Part shown: positions 25,479 through 34,674 of the stretch, piece by piece
Layout: each line of letters begins with the position of its first letter
Position numbering within the stretch: position 1 is the first letter of the stretch
Source of the DNA: Neoroseomonas eburnea
GTDB lineage: Bacteria > Pseudomonadota > Alphaproteobacteria > Acetobacterales > Acetobacteraceae
Length of the DNA: 51,580 bases
Direction: 5' to 3'
Assembly: GCF_018129005.1 (NCBI RefSeq)
Contig: NZ_JAAEDL010000035.1
Location: 1 to 51,580, forward strand
Notes under the pieces: generated by a model
Told to the model about the DNA's origin: nothing
Database searches by the model: none
The model's input: only the letters and a program-made list of their open reading frames with translations
Translations under genes and position numbers: made by a program

Positions 25479-25981
25479 GCCGGGCGCGGGCCCGACTGCG
25501 CCGCGGCGAGCGCCTCGCGCAGCGCCGCTTCCTTCGTCTCGTCGAAGGAGGACCGCAGCACGGTGGCGCCGATCCCCTTGAACTCCGCCAGCACCTTGTC
25601 CGCCGTGACCTTGCGGATGAGCAGGAAGAGCGCGGCGTGGCCGGCGTCGAGCGTGGCCGCGACGTCCTTCATGAAGGCGTCGTTGATGCCGACATCGGTC
25701 AGCTTGCCGCTGAGCGCCCCCGCGCCGGCGCCGACCGCCGCGCCGGCGAGCGGCATGAGGAACAGCATGCCGATCAGCGTGCCCCACAGCGCGCCCGAGG
25801 CCGCGCCCGCCGCCGTCGGGCTGAACACCTGGTTGAGCTTCACCGTGCCGTCGGGCCGCTTCACGGCGACCACCGCGTCGCCGAGCTCGATCAGGTATTC
25901 CTTCTGCATGGCGAGCAGGCGCGTGCGCACCTCCTCCGCCTGGGCCTCGGTCGGGAAACCTACGACGAGAAGATCAGCCAT
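25475..25981 (-). CDS. DUF1269 domain protein
   Basis: 168 residues. It starts MADLLVVGFPTEAQAEEV and contains ELGDAVVAVKRPDG, a Gly-rich hydrophobic hairpin (GALWGTLIGMLFLMPLAG, AVGAGAGALSG) and ALFLLIRKVTADKV. These are DUF1269 landmarks; the family is membrane-associated and of unknown function. The gene ends inside the start of the lpxR-like gene, and lies 39 bases after asparaginase. Confidence 0.88.
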   Translation of the reverse strand: MADLLVVGFPTEAQAEEVRTRLLAMQKEYLIELGDAVVAVKRPDGTVKLNQVFSPTAAGAASGALWGTLIGMLFLMPLAGAAVGAGAGALSGKLTDVGINDAFMKDVAATLDAGHAALFLLIRKVTADKVLAEFKGIGATVLRSSFDETKEAALREALAAAQSGPRPA

Positions 25982-26020
25982 GGTGCAGTCCTTTGCATCC
26001 GGCCGGCGGGATGCACCGGC

Positions 26021-27004
26021 TCATTGATAGGGGGCGAAGGCGGTCGCGGCGGCGGCCTGCCCCGCGCCGCCGCGCAAGGCGAGGCCGAGCAGCAGCCGGG
26101 CCTTGAGCCCGGAAAGCAGGCCGGCCGGAATCAGCCCGCGCCGGATCAGGTCGATCTCCCCGCCCGGATAGCCGTAGGTGCGGGTGAAGACCGGCCCGGC
26201 GGCGGCGCGCGATGCCAGCACCACCGGCATCCGCGCCGCGAGTTCGCCCAGCGCCTGCGCTGCCTCGGCCGGCACGTGGCCTGCGCCCATGCCCTCGATC
26301 ACCGCCCCGGCGTAGCCGAGGCCGGGCAAGGCGCCGAGCAGCCGCCCGTCGTCGCCCATCGCCCATTTCAGCAGCGCCACCGGGCGCGGCGGCCCGCCAT
26401 CGGCCGGCAGCACCGGCAGGCGCCCGATGCGGGCGAAGAGGCGCGTCCGCCCCTCCGCCACCGCGCCGATCGGCCCGGCCATCGGCGAGCCGAAGGCGGA
26501 GGGCAGGGTGGTGTGGGTCTTCTGCACGAAGCGCGCGGCGTGGATGTCGTAGTTCAGCACCGCGAGAGTGCCGAGGCCGCGCGCCTCCTCGCTCGCCGCC
26601 ACGCGCGCGGCGGCGAGGAGGTTGGCAGGGCCGTCCGCGCCGGGCGCATCGGCGCCGCGCATCGCGCCGGTGATGACGACCGGCTTGTCGCCCCCCACCA
26701 GGAGGTCGAGGAGGAAGGCGGATTCCTCGATCGTATCGGTGCCCTGGATGACGACGGCACCGTCCGCGCCGGCGGCGAAGGCATCCTCGATGCGCCGCGC
26801 GACGGCGACCAGGTGGTCGGGCTTCAGGGAAGGGCTGGGCAGCCGGGCAGGGCTGTCCGCCTCGATCCCGGCCACTTGCGCCAGTTCCGGGACGGAGGCG
26901 ACCAGCTCCGCGGCGCCGAGCTTCGGCGCGATGCCGCCCTCGGCCTGCGGCACCATGGTGATGGTGCCGCCGAGCGAGAGGACGATCAGCCGCTTCCGGC
27001 TCAC
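26021..27004 (-). CDS. L-asparaginase (type I/II fold)
   Basis: 327 residues. The first catalytic Thr is in SLGGTIT (T14) and the second in IQGTDTIEE (T89, D90). These are the paired Thr and the Asp of bacterial asparaginases, which hydrolyse asparagine to aspartate and ammonia. There is no signal peptide, so it should be cytoplasmic. The start is a GTG at 27004 that overlaps the TGA of the upstream MFS gene (GTGA). The canonical Lys after the ITGAM motif appears as Arg (ITGAMRGAD), as is common in this family. Its operon partner is a glutaminase. Confidence 0.9.
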   Translation of the reverse strand: MSRKRLIVLSLGGTITMVPQAEGGIAPKLGAAELVASVPELAQVAGIEADSPARLPSPSLKPDHLVAVARRIEDAFAAGADGAVVIQGTDTIEESAFLLDLLVGGDKPVVITGAMRGADAPGADGPANLLAAARVAASEEARGLGTLAVLNYDIHAARFVQKTHTTLPSAFGSPMAGPIGAVAEGRTRLFARIGRLPVLPADGGPPRPVALLKWAMGDDGRLLGALPGLGYAGAVIEGMGAGHVPAEAAQALGELAARMPVVLASRAAAGPVFTRTYGYPGGEIDLIRRGLIPAGLLSGLKARLLLGLALRGGAGQAAAATAFAPYQ

Positions 27005-28650
27005 GCTTCCTTCTCCTCCCGCCGGGCGGCGGCGCCGCGCGGCGTGATGCCGTCTGGGATCTCGCCGGGCTTGTAGCCGGGCAGCCGGCTCGCCGGGACG
27101 ATGGCGAGCGCCGCCACCGCCGCCATGATCAGCAGGCCGATCTTGAGCGCCTGCAGGCGGGATTCGGTGTTGACGCGCACCGCCTCGGCGACCTGGTCGG
27201 GCGCGGCGCCGGTGCGCTCCATGATGGCGAGCAGCCGGTCGTTGCTGACGAAGTTGATGCTGTCGAGGTCGATCTGCGAGATCACCGCCGGCGGAAGCTG
27301 CGGGTTCTCCGCGATGCGGTAAAGGATGCCGGCGGAGAGCAGCCCGACCAGCAGCGCGCCCGCCACCGCCGTGCCGACGCCGGCGGCGAGGTTCTGCGTC
27401 GTGCCGCGCAGCGAGCCGACATCGCCCGCCAGTTCCTTCGGCGCCGCCGTGACCAGCACGTTGAACACCAGCGTCACCAGCGCGCCCTGGCCGAGGCCGA
27501 AGGTGATCAGCCCGAACATCACCGGCACCGCCGACCAGTCGTTGCGCACCACGAAGGCGAGCCACAGCAGCCCGACGATGCACAGCAGGAAGCCGCCCTG
27601 CGCGATGCGGCGCGGCGTCACCTTGTCGTACAGCCTCACCACCAGCATGGCGGTGAAGAACACCGTCAGGTTGAAGGGCATCATGGCGATCGCCGTCTCG
27701 ATCGGCGTGCGCCCCTGCACGATCTGGATGTAGAGCGGCACGGTGAAGTTCAGCATGGCCTCGAGCCCGACCACGGTGAACATGGCGTAGACCGCCGCGC
27801 GCTCCTCGCGCGAGGTGATGACGCGCAGGTCGAGCAGCGGCGTGCCGCCCTTCATCGCGACGCGGCGGCACCAGCCGATGAAGAGCTGCAGCAGGATCGC
27901 CCCGGTCACGATCATCAGCGGCGCCGGGGACATGCCGAAGACATCGAAGGGCGCGCCCGGCCGCGCGACGCCGAGGCCCCAGCGGTTCAGGTTGTTGAAG
28001 CCGAACACCACCAGGATGATCGCCGCGGCGGCGAGCAGGACGCCGACGATGTCGATCTTCACCTCCGGCCGCGACTCCTCGGGCTTCAGGCGGAAGGAGA
28101 GGGCGAACACCACCGCCGCCAGCGCCACGAGGATGCCGAAGACCGGCCGCCAGCCGATGAAGGTGCCGAGCATGCCGCCGATCAGGAAGGCCGCGACGCC
28201 CGCGCCGGCGCGCGCCGAGCCCAGCGCGCCCACCGCCGTCGCCTGCTGCGCGCCGCGGTAGTGGTGCGCGATCAGCGCCACCAGCGCCGGCACGATCACC
28301 GCCGCCGCCAGGCCCGCGAGGAGCTGCGCCGCCAGCATCACCGTCGCCGCCGGCGCGATCACCATCAGTACCTGCGCGACGGCGAAGAGCCCGACCACGA
28401 CCCGGAACACCGCGGTGGAACCGAAGCGCTGCACCAGCTTCGCGCCCAGCATGACGAAGCCCGCCACCGAGAGCGAATACATCACGATGCCGGTCGCCAC
28501 CGTGGTCGGCGGCACCTCGAAGCTCGCCACCATGCCGGCCAGCGAGACGGGCAGGGCGGCGACGTTGAAGGACATCAGCACCTGGCCGAGCGCGATCGCG
28601 ATCATCGGTACCCAGGATTGTCGGGTCTCGGCCTCGGCCGTGCCGCTCAT
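27001..28650 (-). CDS. MFS transporter, DHA2-like (14 helices)
   Basis: 549 residues with about 14 hydrophobic segments. It has the long central region and C-terminal helix of the DHA2 drug:proton antiporter group. Motif-C-like glycines occur in SARAGAGVAAFLIGGMLG; the last cytoplasmic stretch is charged (RLPGYKPGEIPDG). DHA2 proteins usually export lipophilic compounds. Here it sits between glutaminase and asparaginase with GTGA overlap to the latter, so it may instead handle an amide or related metabolite. The ATG at 28650 lies 43 bases after the glutaminase gene. Confidence 0.85.
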   Translation of the reverse strand: MSGTAEAETRQSWVPMIAIALGQVLMSFNVAALPVSLAGMVASFEVPPTTVATGIVMYSLSVAGFVMLGAKLVQRFGSTAVFRVVVGLFAVAQVLMVIAPAATVMLAAQLLAGLAAAVIVPALVALIAHHYRGAQQATAVGALGSARAGAGVAAFLIGGMLGTFIGWRPVFGILVALAAVVFALSFRLKPEESRPEVKIDIVGVLLAAAAIILVVFGFNNLNRWGLGVARPGAPFDVFGMSPAPLMIVTGAILLQLFIGWCRRVAMKGGTPLLDLRVITSREERAAVYAMFTVVGLEAMLNFTVPLYIQIVQGRTPIETAIAMMPFNLTVFFTAMLVVRLYDKVTPRRIAQGGFLLCIVGLLWLAFVVRNDWSAVPVMFGLITFGLGQGALVTLVFNVLVTAAPKELAGDVGSLRGTTQNLAAGVGTAVAGALLVGLLSAGILYRIAENPQLPPAVISQIDLDSINFVSNDRLLAIMERTGAAPDQVAEAVRVNTESRLQALKIGLLIMAAVAALAIVPASRLPGYKPGEIPDGITPRGAAARREEKEA

Positions 28651-28693
28651 CGGTCGTTTCCCCTGCTTTCGTGATTCGTGCTCGCGTCGCGCC

Positions 28694-29698
28694 TCACGCT
28701 GCGGGCTGCGAGGCGAAGAGATTGAGGCCCAGCCGCTCCGACAGGAAGCGCGTCACGAGCTGTCCGCGCACGCTGTTGCCCGCGGCGTCGAGCGGCGGCG
28801 AGAAGACACCGAGCCCGCCCTTGCCCGGCGCGATCGTCACCAGCCCCCCGGCGACGCCGCTCTTGCCCGGCAGGCCCACTTCGTAGAGCCAGTCGCCGGA
28901 CTGCTCGTAGAGGCCCGCGGTCGCCATCACGGCGAGGATGCGCTTGCAGCGTTCGGCATCGACGACGCGTTCCCCGGTGATCGGGTTCACGCCGCCGTCG
29001 GCGAGCGTCGCGCCCATCACCGCGAGGTCCCGCGCGGTGACGTTCAGCGCGCATTGGCGGGTGTAGATGTCGGTCGCCTCGTCCGGGTCGCTGTACATCC
29101 GCCCGTAGCCGACCAGCAGCCGGGCGATGCCCTGGTTGCGCTGGTTGGTTGCGGCCTCGGAGGCATAGACCTCCTCGTCCATCCGCAGCTCGCGCCCGGC
29201 GAAGCGCGAAAGGCCTTCGCGGATGAAGCGCCAGCGTTCCTCGGCATTGGCGCCGGGGGCGAGGCTGGTGGTGGCGATCGCGCCGGCATTGACCATCGGG
29301 TTCATGGTGCGCTCGGCGTTGAGCTCGATCGCCATGACGGAATTGAACGGCAGGCCGGTGGCGTTGACGCCCACGCTCGCCCGCGCACGGCCGCCGCCGA
29401 GCGCCTGGCAGACCAGGGCGAAGACGAAGGGCTTGGAGATCGACTGGATCGAGAAGGCGCGGTCGGTGTCGCCCACCGCATGGGTGACGCCGTCGACGCC
29501 GGCGACGCAGATGCCGAACCAGTCGGCGGAGGCTTTGGCCAATGCCGGGATGTAGTCCGCGACCTTGCCGTCCCCGACGTCGCGATAGCGTTGCCAGGCT
29601 TCCTCCACCAGCGTGTCCACGGTCGGGTTGGGCGGCAGGTGGCCGGTCGAAACCATCGCCGGGCCGAACGCCTCATCGGCGTGCAGTCGGTCGTGCAT
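28694..29698 (-). CDS. glsA: Glutaminase (serine-dependent, GlsA family)
   Basis: 334 residues, typical of the beta-lactamase-like glutaminases. The catalytic S-x-x-K is at 86-89 (SISK in FSIQSISKPF). Further motifs are FNSVMAIEL, NPMVNAGAI, the Tyr-containing VYASEAATNQRNQ and PGKSGVAGGLVT. It hydrolyses glutamine to glutamate and ammonia. It is first in an apparent operon with the MFS transporter, asparaginase, DUF1269 and LpxR-like genes. An AAGGAAG-type ribosome binding site precedes the ATG. Confidence 0.95.
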   Translation of the reverse strand: MHDRLHADEAFGPAMVSTGHLPPNPTVDTLVEEAWQRYRDVGDGKVADYIPALAKASADWFGICVAGVDGVTHAVGDTDRAFSIQSISKPFVFALVCQALGGGRARASVGVNATGLPFNSVMAIELNAERTMNPMVNAGAIATTSLAPGANAEERWRFIREGLSRFAGRELRMDEEVYASEAATNQRNQGIARLLVGYGRMYSDPDEATDIYTRQCALNVTARDLAVMGATLADGGVNPITGERVVDAERCKRILAVMATAGLYEQSGDWLYEVGLPGKSGVAGGLVTIAPGKGGLGVFSPPLDAAGNSVRGQLVTRFLSERLGLNLFASQPAA

Positions 29699-30333
29699 CC
29701 GCAGCTTCCTTCCCCGACGTCATGGATGCCGCAATGCGTATGCAGCATGCCGCAATCCGAGTCGCCGTTGCAGTATCGATCCAAGACCGATATTGGCCCC
29801 GATGCAAAGTCTAAAGCCGCTGTCGCCGTTGTGATCGGCGGTGCGTCCCGCCCTTGGGCAAGGCGTTCCAACCTGCGGCGTTTGTCATGCCCCGGACGGC
29901 GCGCCGGGCCGGGCGGCGCGAAGCCGCATGACCGTCTTCGCATCCGACGCGGAATGACACTCCCCGGAGTTCGGAGGACAACTCATGCCGCCAGCTCGCC
30001 GGGGTCGAGGTTGAGAGCGCACCGCCCGACGTGGCCGCGCTGCTGCGTTGCGGGATGAGGCCCGTGGCCGCCGCGTGTGCGACATGCCCGGCCGCCTTCG
30101 TGCCATGCCGCGCCGCGACGCAGGGCGGGCGCGTCGTTACCGCACGGTTCGCGGAACGCGATGCGATGTTCGTTCGGCGATGCGGTCCCCCCCCCCCGAG
30201 GGCCTCGGAAGGAGGCAGCCCTGCCGCAGCTCTGGTCAGGCGCCGGGCCCGCGGCGCCGATCGGCGCCACCTCCCCGATTGACCGCCGGGGCCGGGGAGG
30301 GGCGTAGTGTCGCCTTTCCGCCGGAAGACGCCC
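29699..30333. other. Intergenic region between divergent glsA and Bug gene
   Basis: No gene is supported. The glsA-proximal part (29700-29830) is lower in GC and holds two direct copies of TGCCGCAAT about 24 bases apart, a possible operator for glsA. An 11-base C homopolymer occupies 30187-30197. The rest is GC-rich with long shadow frames that match no family. Confidence 0.5.
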
Positions 30334-31305
30334 ATGACCTTGCTGCGCCGATCGCTGCCCGCCCTGCTCTCCCTCGCCGCGCCGGCGGCCATGGCCCAGG
30401 CGCCGGCCTGGCCCGCGCGGCCGATCCGCTTCGTGGTGCCCTGGCCGCCGGGCGGGCTCAACGACCTCATCGCGCGGGCCTTCAACGACCGCGTCGGCGC
30501 CGCCCTCGACCAGACCATCGTCAACGACTTCAAGCCCGGCGCCGGCGGGCGCATCGGCGTTGCCGAGGTCGCCCGCGCCGCGCCCGACGGCTACACCATC
30601 GGCATGGGCAATCTCGGCCCGCTGACCATCTTCCCGAACCTCTACCGCGACATGCCCTTCGACGTGGCACGGGATCTCGCGCCGGTGACGATGTTCGCGG
30701 CCTCCCCGCTGGTGCTCGTGATCAACAAGGACCTGCCGGTGAACTCCGTCGCGGAGCTGATCGCCCTCGCCAAGGCGCAGCCGGGGAAGCTGAACTACGG
30801 CTCGGTCGGCATCGGCACGGCGCAGCACCTGATCTTCGAGATGTTCAGGCAGCGCGACGGCATCGCCATGGAACACGTTCCCTATCGCGGCAACGCCGAC
30901 AGCCTGATCGCGCTGCTCGCCAACGACATCCAGGCGATGTTCGAGACCTTGCCGACCATCCTGCCCGCCATCCGCGACGGACGTGTGCGGGCGCTCGCCG
31001 TCACCACGCCCGCGCGCGTGCCGCAGCTTCCGCAGGTGCCGACCCTGGCGGAGGCCGGCCAGCCCGGCATCGAGGTCGTCACCTGGTATGCGGTGATCGC
31101 ACCGGCGCGCACGCCCGAGCCGGTGCTCGACCGCCTCTACGCCACCTATACCGAGGTCGCGCAACTTCCCGAGATGCAGCGCTTCCTCGCCGAGCAGGGG
31201 CTTATCTACCTGCCCAACACCCGCGCCGGCTTCGCCCAGCGCATCGCGGCGGAATCCGCCCGCTGGGCGGGCATCATCCGCGACCGCGGCATCAGCGTGA
31301 ACTGA
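30334..31305 (+). CDS. Bug/TctC-family periplasmic binding protein
   Basis: 323 residues. The signal peptide (MTLLRRSLPALLSLAAPAAM, cut after AQ) is followed by IRFVVPWPPGGLNDLIAR, NDFKPGAGGRIGV, VINKDLPVNSV and EHVPYRGNADSL, the Bug signature loops. It should bind a carboxylate in the periplasm. No TctA/TctB genes are near, so it either shares a distant permease or senses its ligand. I prefer the ATG at 30334 (GGAAG upstream) to a GTG at 30307 that adds a charged leader. A TauD-type dioxygenase gene follows 11 bases later, suggesting a shared substrate. Confidence 0.9.
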   Translation: MTLLRRSLPALLSLAAPAAMAQAPAWPARPIRFVVPWPPGGLNDLIARAFNDRVGAALDQTIVNDFKPGAGGRIGVAEVARAAPDGYTIGMGNLGPLTIFPNLYRDMPFDVARDLAPVTMFAASPLVLVINKDLPVNSVAELIALAKAQPGKLNYGSVGIGTAQHLIFEMFRQRDGIAMEHVPYRGNADSLIALLANDIQAMFETLPTILPAIRDGRVRALAVTTPARVPQLPQVPTLAEAGQPGIEVVTWYAVIAPARTPEPVLDRLYATYTEVAQLPEMQRFLAEQGLIYLPNTRAGFAQRIAAESARWAGIIRDRGISVN

Positions 31306-31316
31306 GGGACAACGCC

Positions 31317-32387
31317 ATGGACAACGCCATCACCCCGATCGGCGGCGCCGCCGCCTGGCGCGGCGCGGAACTCGCCACCCGCGGCTTCTGGCCCCGCCGC
31401 CTCGCCGCCGAGGAAGTCGCCGCGCTCGAATCCGCCCTTGCCGCGGTCAAGGCCGCCGGCCGCAAGGTGCCGGCCATCGCGAAGCAGCATTTCGTCATCC
31501 CGGCCCTCGCCCCGCTGCTTGCCGCGGTCACCGAGGAACTCGAGAACGGCGCCGGCGTCGTGCGGCTCTCGGGCCTGCCGGTGGAGCGCCTGTCGCGCGA
31601 CGATCTCAAGACGCTGTTCTGGGGCCTGTGCGCCAATATCGGCACCCCGCTCTTCCAGAACACCACCGGCGAGGTGCTCGCCGAGGTGAAGGACGAGACC
31701 GGGCAGGGCATCGCGGTGACCGGCGGCGGGCCGGGGCCGGTGCCCTCCGCGCGGGCACGCTCCCGCTCCACCGGGCCGCTGCGCTTCCACACCGACAAGT
31801 GCGACCTGCTCTGCCTCCTCTGCGCCTCCAACGGCATCGCCGGCGGCGTGTCGCGCGTCGTCTCCACCGTCGCGATCCATGACGAGATGGCGCGCCGGCG
31901 ACCCGACCTGCTGCGCGTGCTCTACCAGGATTTCTGGCGCATGCGACCGACCGACGAGGAGGGCGCCAAGCACAGCGACCGCGTCTTCCGCATGCCGGTC
32001 TTCGCGCGCGGGCCGAGCGGCGCCTTCACCAGCCAGTACAGCCGCACCTATGTCGAGATGGCGCATGACCAGCCGGGGGTGCCGCCGCTGCGGCCCGAGC
32101 AGGTCGAGGCGATGGACGTGCTTGCCGCGATCGCCGACGAGCTTTGCGCCGAGGCGCCCTTCACGCCGGGCGATATCCAGCTGCTGAACCAGCACGTCAC
32201 CTACCACGGGCGCACCGCCTATGCGGATGACGCGGCGGCAGGGGCGCATCGCGTGCTGCTGCGCATCTGGCTCGCGGTGCCATTCAGCCGCGCGCTGCCG
32301 GAAGGGCACCGCGTGCAGTGGGGGGCGACGGAAGCGGGGGCGCTGCGCGGGGGTGCGATCCTCGGGCGGAGCGCGATCGCGGCATAG
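31317..32387 (+). CDS. TauD/TfdA-family Fe(II)/2-oxoglutarate-dependent dioxygenase
   Basis: 356 residues. The iron facial triad starts in LRFHTDKCD (H-x-D) and the distal His is in NQHVTYHGR; the 2-oxoglutarate-binding Arg is probably in HRVLLRIWLAVP. This group hydroxylates small acids such as taurine or aryloxyalkanoates, but substrate specificity cannot be read here. It is 11 bases downstream of the Bug receptor. Its TAG stop lies at the edge of a palindromic intergenic repeat (32385-32685). Confidence 0.88.
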   Translation: MDNAITPIGGAAAWRGAELATRGFWPRRLAAEEVAALESALAAVKAAGRKVPAIAKQHFVIPALAPLLAAVTEELENGAGVVRLSGLPVERLSRDDLKTLFWGLCANIGTPLFQNTTGEVLAEVKDETGQGIAVTGGGPGPVPSARARSRSTGPLRFHTDKCDLLCLLCASNGIAGGVSRVVSTVAIHDEMARRRPDLLRVLYQDFWRMRPTDEEGAKHSDRVFRMPVFARGPSGAFTSQYSRTYVEMAHDQPGVPPLRPEQVEAMDVLAAIADELCAEAPFTPGDIQLLNQHVTYHGRTAYADDAAAGAHRVLLRIWLAVPFSRALPEGHRVQWGATEAGALRGGAILGRSAIAA

Positions 32388-32685
32388 GCCAGATCCCGAT
32401 CAGGTGGCATCACCCGATCGGGTGAAGGTGTTCGCGATTCATGCCAGCGGCCCGACTTCGTGACTCGTGCCGAGGCCGCGACGGGCAGCCGGTCACCTTG
32501 CCTTGCAACGTGGCCCGGTATCCGGAATGCGGCCCGCCGGTGGTCCGGCGAAGCCAGGCAAACCGGAAGTTTGCGCCCGGCGCCTGAGGGCACGGAAAGC
32601 CGGATTCCGGCGGTCGCGAATAGCGGCCGTTGGTGTCAGGAGGCTGGAGCGGTCGTCGGCAGGCCAGGCGAACGGAAGCCGCTCC
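32385..32685. repeat. MITE-like palindromic repeat, diverged or enlarged copy
   Basis: The left part (from TAGGCCAGATCCCGATCAGG) matches the reverse complement of the element at 45703-45811, including a hairpin CCCGATCAGGTG/CACCCGATCGGG at 32395-32422 and GGGTGAAG just after it. The far end CGAACGGAAGCCGCTCC (32669-32685) is the reverse complement of the other terminus. The interior is about 190 bases longer than in the short copy, so this may be one enlarged element or two partial ones. It fills most of the 480-base gap before the hydrolase gene; nothing else is seen there. Confidence 0.65.
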
Positions 32686-32868
32686 CGGGAAAGGCCGGGG
32701 AAGAGCTCGCGCGGACCCCCACCTTCCATGTCCGTCACCAGGGCGCACCGGCGGAAAGGACACGAGGCGGGGCCAGGGCGGGCGAGGCGGTGACGGCGCG
32801 CGGGCTGGCGGGGTGGTCACGCGCGGAAACAGAATGCTGATGCCGGTCAGCACGAAGGCCGGCGGACT

Positions 32869-33957
32869 TCACGCACCGAGGAACCAGTCCAGGATCGCGG
32901 CATTCGCCTCGCGCGGGTAGGCATGGGCGAGGTCCGGGATCTCCTCGTGACGGACCGCGGCACCGGCGGCCGCCAGCACGTCGGCCGCGCGCTCCGCCGT
33001 CTCGGGCGGGAACATCCAGTCGCGTTCGCCGTGCAGGATGAAGACCGGCAGGCCGCGCAGCCGCGCAGGATCGGTGATGCTCACCATGATCGGGTGGAAG
33101 GCCGCCGCGACCGGCGCGACATGCGAATAGGCCGCCTCCGCGCCGAGACCATGCAGGTACGAGAAGGTGCCGCCGTCGCTCATCCCGGTCAGCAGCATGC
33201 GGGACGGATCGACCGACCATCCCTTCGCCACCTGCGCGACCAGCCGCGTGATGTTCGCGCCGTCCTGCGCCGGATCCTGCAGCGACCAGGTGCGGCCCGT
33301 GGCGGTCGGCGCGAGCAGGATGCAGCCGCGGGAACGTGCCTCCCGCAGCCAGTTCCACAGGAAAGCCCTGCCATCCCCGCTGCCGCCATGCAGCGCGACG
33401 ATCAGTGGCCAGGGCCGTGACGGCTCGTGGTACTCGGGCACGTAGAGCGATGCGCCACCGCGCGTGCCGGGTGGCCCGCCGATCGCCATCGTGCCGGTGC
33501 CGTCCTGGCCCGGCCGCGCGGCGAGGCTGGCGATGAGCGCCGTATCGTCCCGCGCGTGCTCCGTCAGGAAGAACCGGCCGACGGGCGTGAGGAAGGCGGC
33601 GAGAGGGTACAGCGCCTCGCAGGCCGGCGCGTAGCTCCGCACGGCGCGGAAGGCCGCGCGCAGCGGGTCCGGCGCGTCCATCGCGGAGCTCAGCTCCATC
33701 AGGCCGCGCTGCGCCGCCTCGGCGGCCCCGACCAGGCAGTCCCGCACCGGCGCAAGCCCCTCCGGCCAGTGCAACGCGCGGGCGGCTTCGAGCGCTGGGC
33801 CGAGCTGCGATCCCCGCGTGCCGATCGCCGCGGTCAGCGCCTGCAGCGTGTCGGGGTCGAGGTGGCGGGCGGCATGCTCCAGCACGGCCAGCGCATCGAG
33901 GACCGCCGGCACCAGGCGGCCCATCGCCTCGCCGGCGGCGTCGCGCGATGTGCTCAT
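32869..33957 (-). CDS. Alpha/beta hydrolase (esterase/depolymerase-like)
   Basis: 362 residues. The catalytic domain occupies about 160-362: oxyanion region VALHGGSG, nucleophile elbow GMSDG, Asp in FILHGERDWMF and His in DLAHAYPRE. The fold resembles carboxylesterases/phospholipases and PHB depolymerase-like esterases. The first 150 residues are helical and unassigned. There is no signal peptide. Its ATG overlaps the stop of the TetR gene (ATGA), so the regulator probably controls it. Confidence 0.82.
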   Translation of the reverse strand: MSTSRDAAGEAMGRLVPAVLDALAVLEHAARHLDPDTLQALTAAIGTRGSQLGPALEAARALHWPEGLAPVRDCLVGAAEAAQRGLMELSSAMDAPDPLRAAFRAVRSYAPACEALYPLAAFLTPVGRFFLTEHARDDTALIASLAARPGQDGTGTMAIGGPPGTRGGASLYVPEYHEPSRPWPLIVALHGGSGDGRAFLWNWLREARSRGCILLAPTATGRTWSLQDPAQDGANITRLVAQVAKGWSVDPSRMLLTGMSDGGTFSYLHGLGAEAAYSHVAPVAAAFHPIMVSITDPARLRGLPVFILHGERDWMFPPETAERAADVLAAAGAAVRHEEIPDLAHAYPREANAAILDWFLGA

Positions 33958-34556
33958 GCCGCGTCGGTCGCGATCATCGCCTGGAGCTCGGCGATCAGCC
34001 CCTCATCCCCCGGCACGTCGAGGATGCCGCCGAGATGCAGGGAGATGCCGCCATGCAGCAGGATCAGCACCTTCATCACCGCGCGGCGATTCGCGGCCGG
34101 GCTCGCCGCCGGATCGCCGAACAGCCGCAGCCCCACCGTGATGCCGAACTGCGCGGCGCGCTGCAGCCCTGGCCTCCGCTTCATCGTCGCGTGCGGGCGG
34201 CTCTTCATCAGCCAGTAGAGTGCGGGGTTGTCCACCGCGAAGCGGACATAGGCGGCGATGAACTCGCCCCGGGTCGCAGCGCTCTCCAGCCCTGCCGCGA
34301 GCCGCAGATACCCCTGCTCGGCCACCGCATCGAGCAGCGCCTGGCGATCGGCGAAGTGGTTGTAGAGGGAGCGGTGCGCCACGCCGACCTTCTGCGCGAC
34401 GGCCCGCAGGCTGAGCTTCTCGTGCCCCTCGGCCACCACGAGTTCCAGGGCCGCCTGGGTCGCGGCGGCCGGAAGGTTGCCGTGGCGATAGCTCTCCCGC
34501 CCGGACGGGGTGGTGTCATCGGGCGGCGCGGCGTGGCGGTGATGCTCCCTCTCCAT
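33954..34556 (-). CDS. TetR-family transcriptional regulator
   Basis: 200 residues from the ATG at 34556. The helix-turn-helix is at about 27-65 (LSLRAVAQKVGVAHRSLYNHF), typical of TetR. The C-terminal ligand domain has RFAVDNPALYWLM, as in the TetR_C/WHG group. In-frame ATGs at 34595 and further upstream are possible alternatives. It overlaps the hydrolase gene by 4 bases and faces a small membrane-protein gene across a gap holding the palindrome ATTGGATCCAAT. Confidence 0.88.
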   Translation of the reverse strand: MEREHHRHAAPPDDTTPSGRESYRHGNLPAAATQAALELVVAEGHEKLSLRAVAQKVGVAHRSLYNHFADRQALLDAVAEQGYLRLAAGLESAATRGEFIAAYVRFAVDNPALYWLMKSRPHATMKRRPGLQRAAQFGITVGLRLFGDPAASPAANRRAVMKVLILLHGGISLHLGGILDVPGDEGLIAELQAMIATDAA

Positions 34557-34648
34557 GGCCCCAGATGGCGGGTTTCCGGGCCGGGAATCAATCATTCCCC
34601 GCCGCGCGAACTCCCATTGCCCGGATGATCGCATCACGAGATCCATCC

Positions 34649-34660
34649 ATTGGATCCAAT
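34649..34660. promoter_or_regulatory. Palindrome, candidate TetR operator
   Basis: ATTGGATCCAAT is a perfect 12-base palindrome in the divergent region between the TetR gene and the small gene at 34675, 14 bases before the latter's ATG. A TetR dimer site here would control both directions. The assignment rests on position and symmetry only. Confidence 0.4.
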
Positions 34661-34674
34661 AAGGAAGACGGGCC

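Noticed and set aside
22419..26027. A 1202-codon plus-strand open frame
   Set aside because: Antisense to the porin, LpxR-like and DUF1269 genes, with no recognisable domain; it is a GC-rich shadow.
30187..30197. Eleven-base C homopolymer as a phase-variation tract
   Set aside because: It is not inside a supported gene and lies about 130 bases before the Bug start. Such runs are common in GC-rich intergenic DNA and prone to read error.
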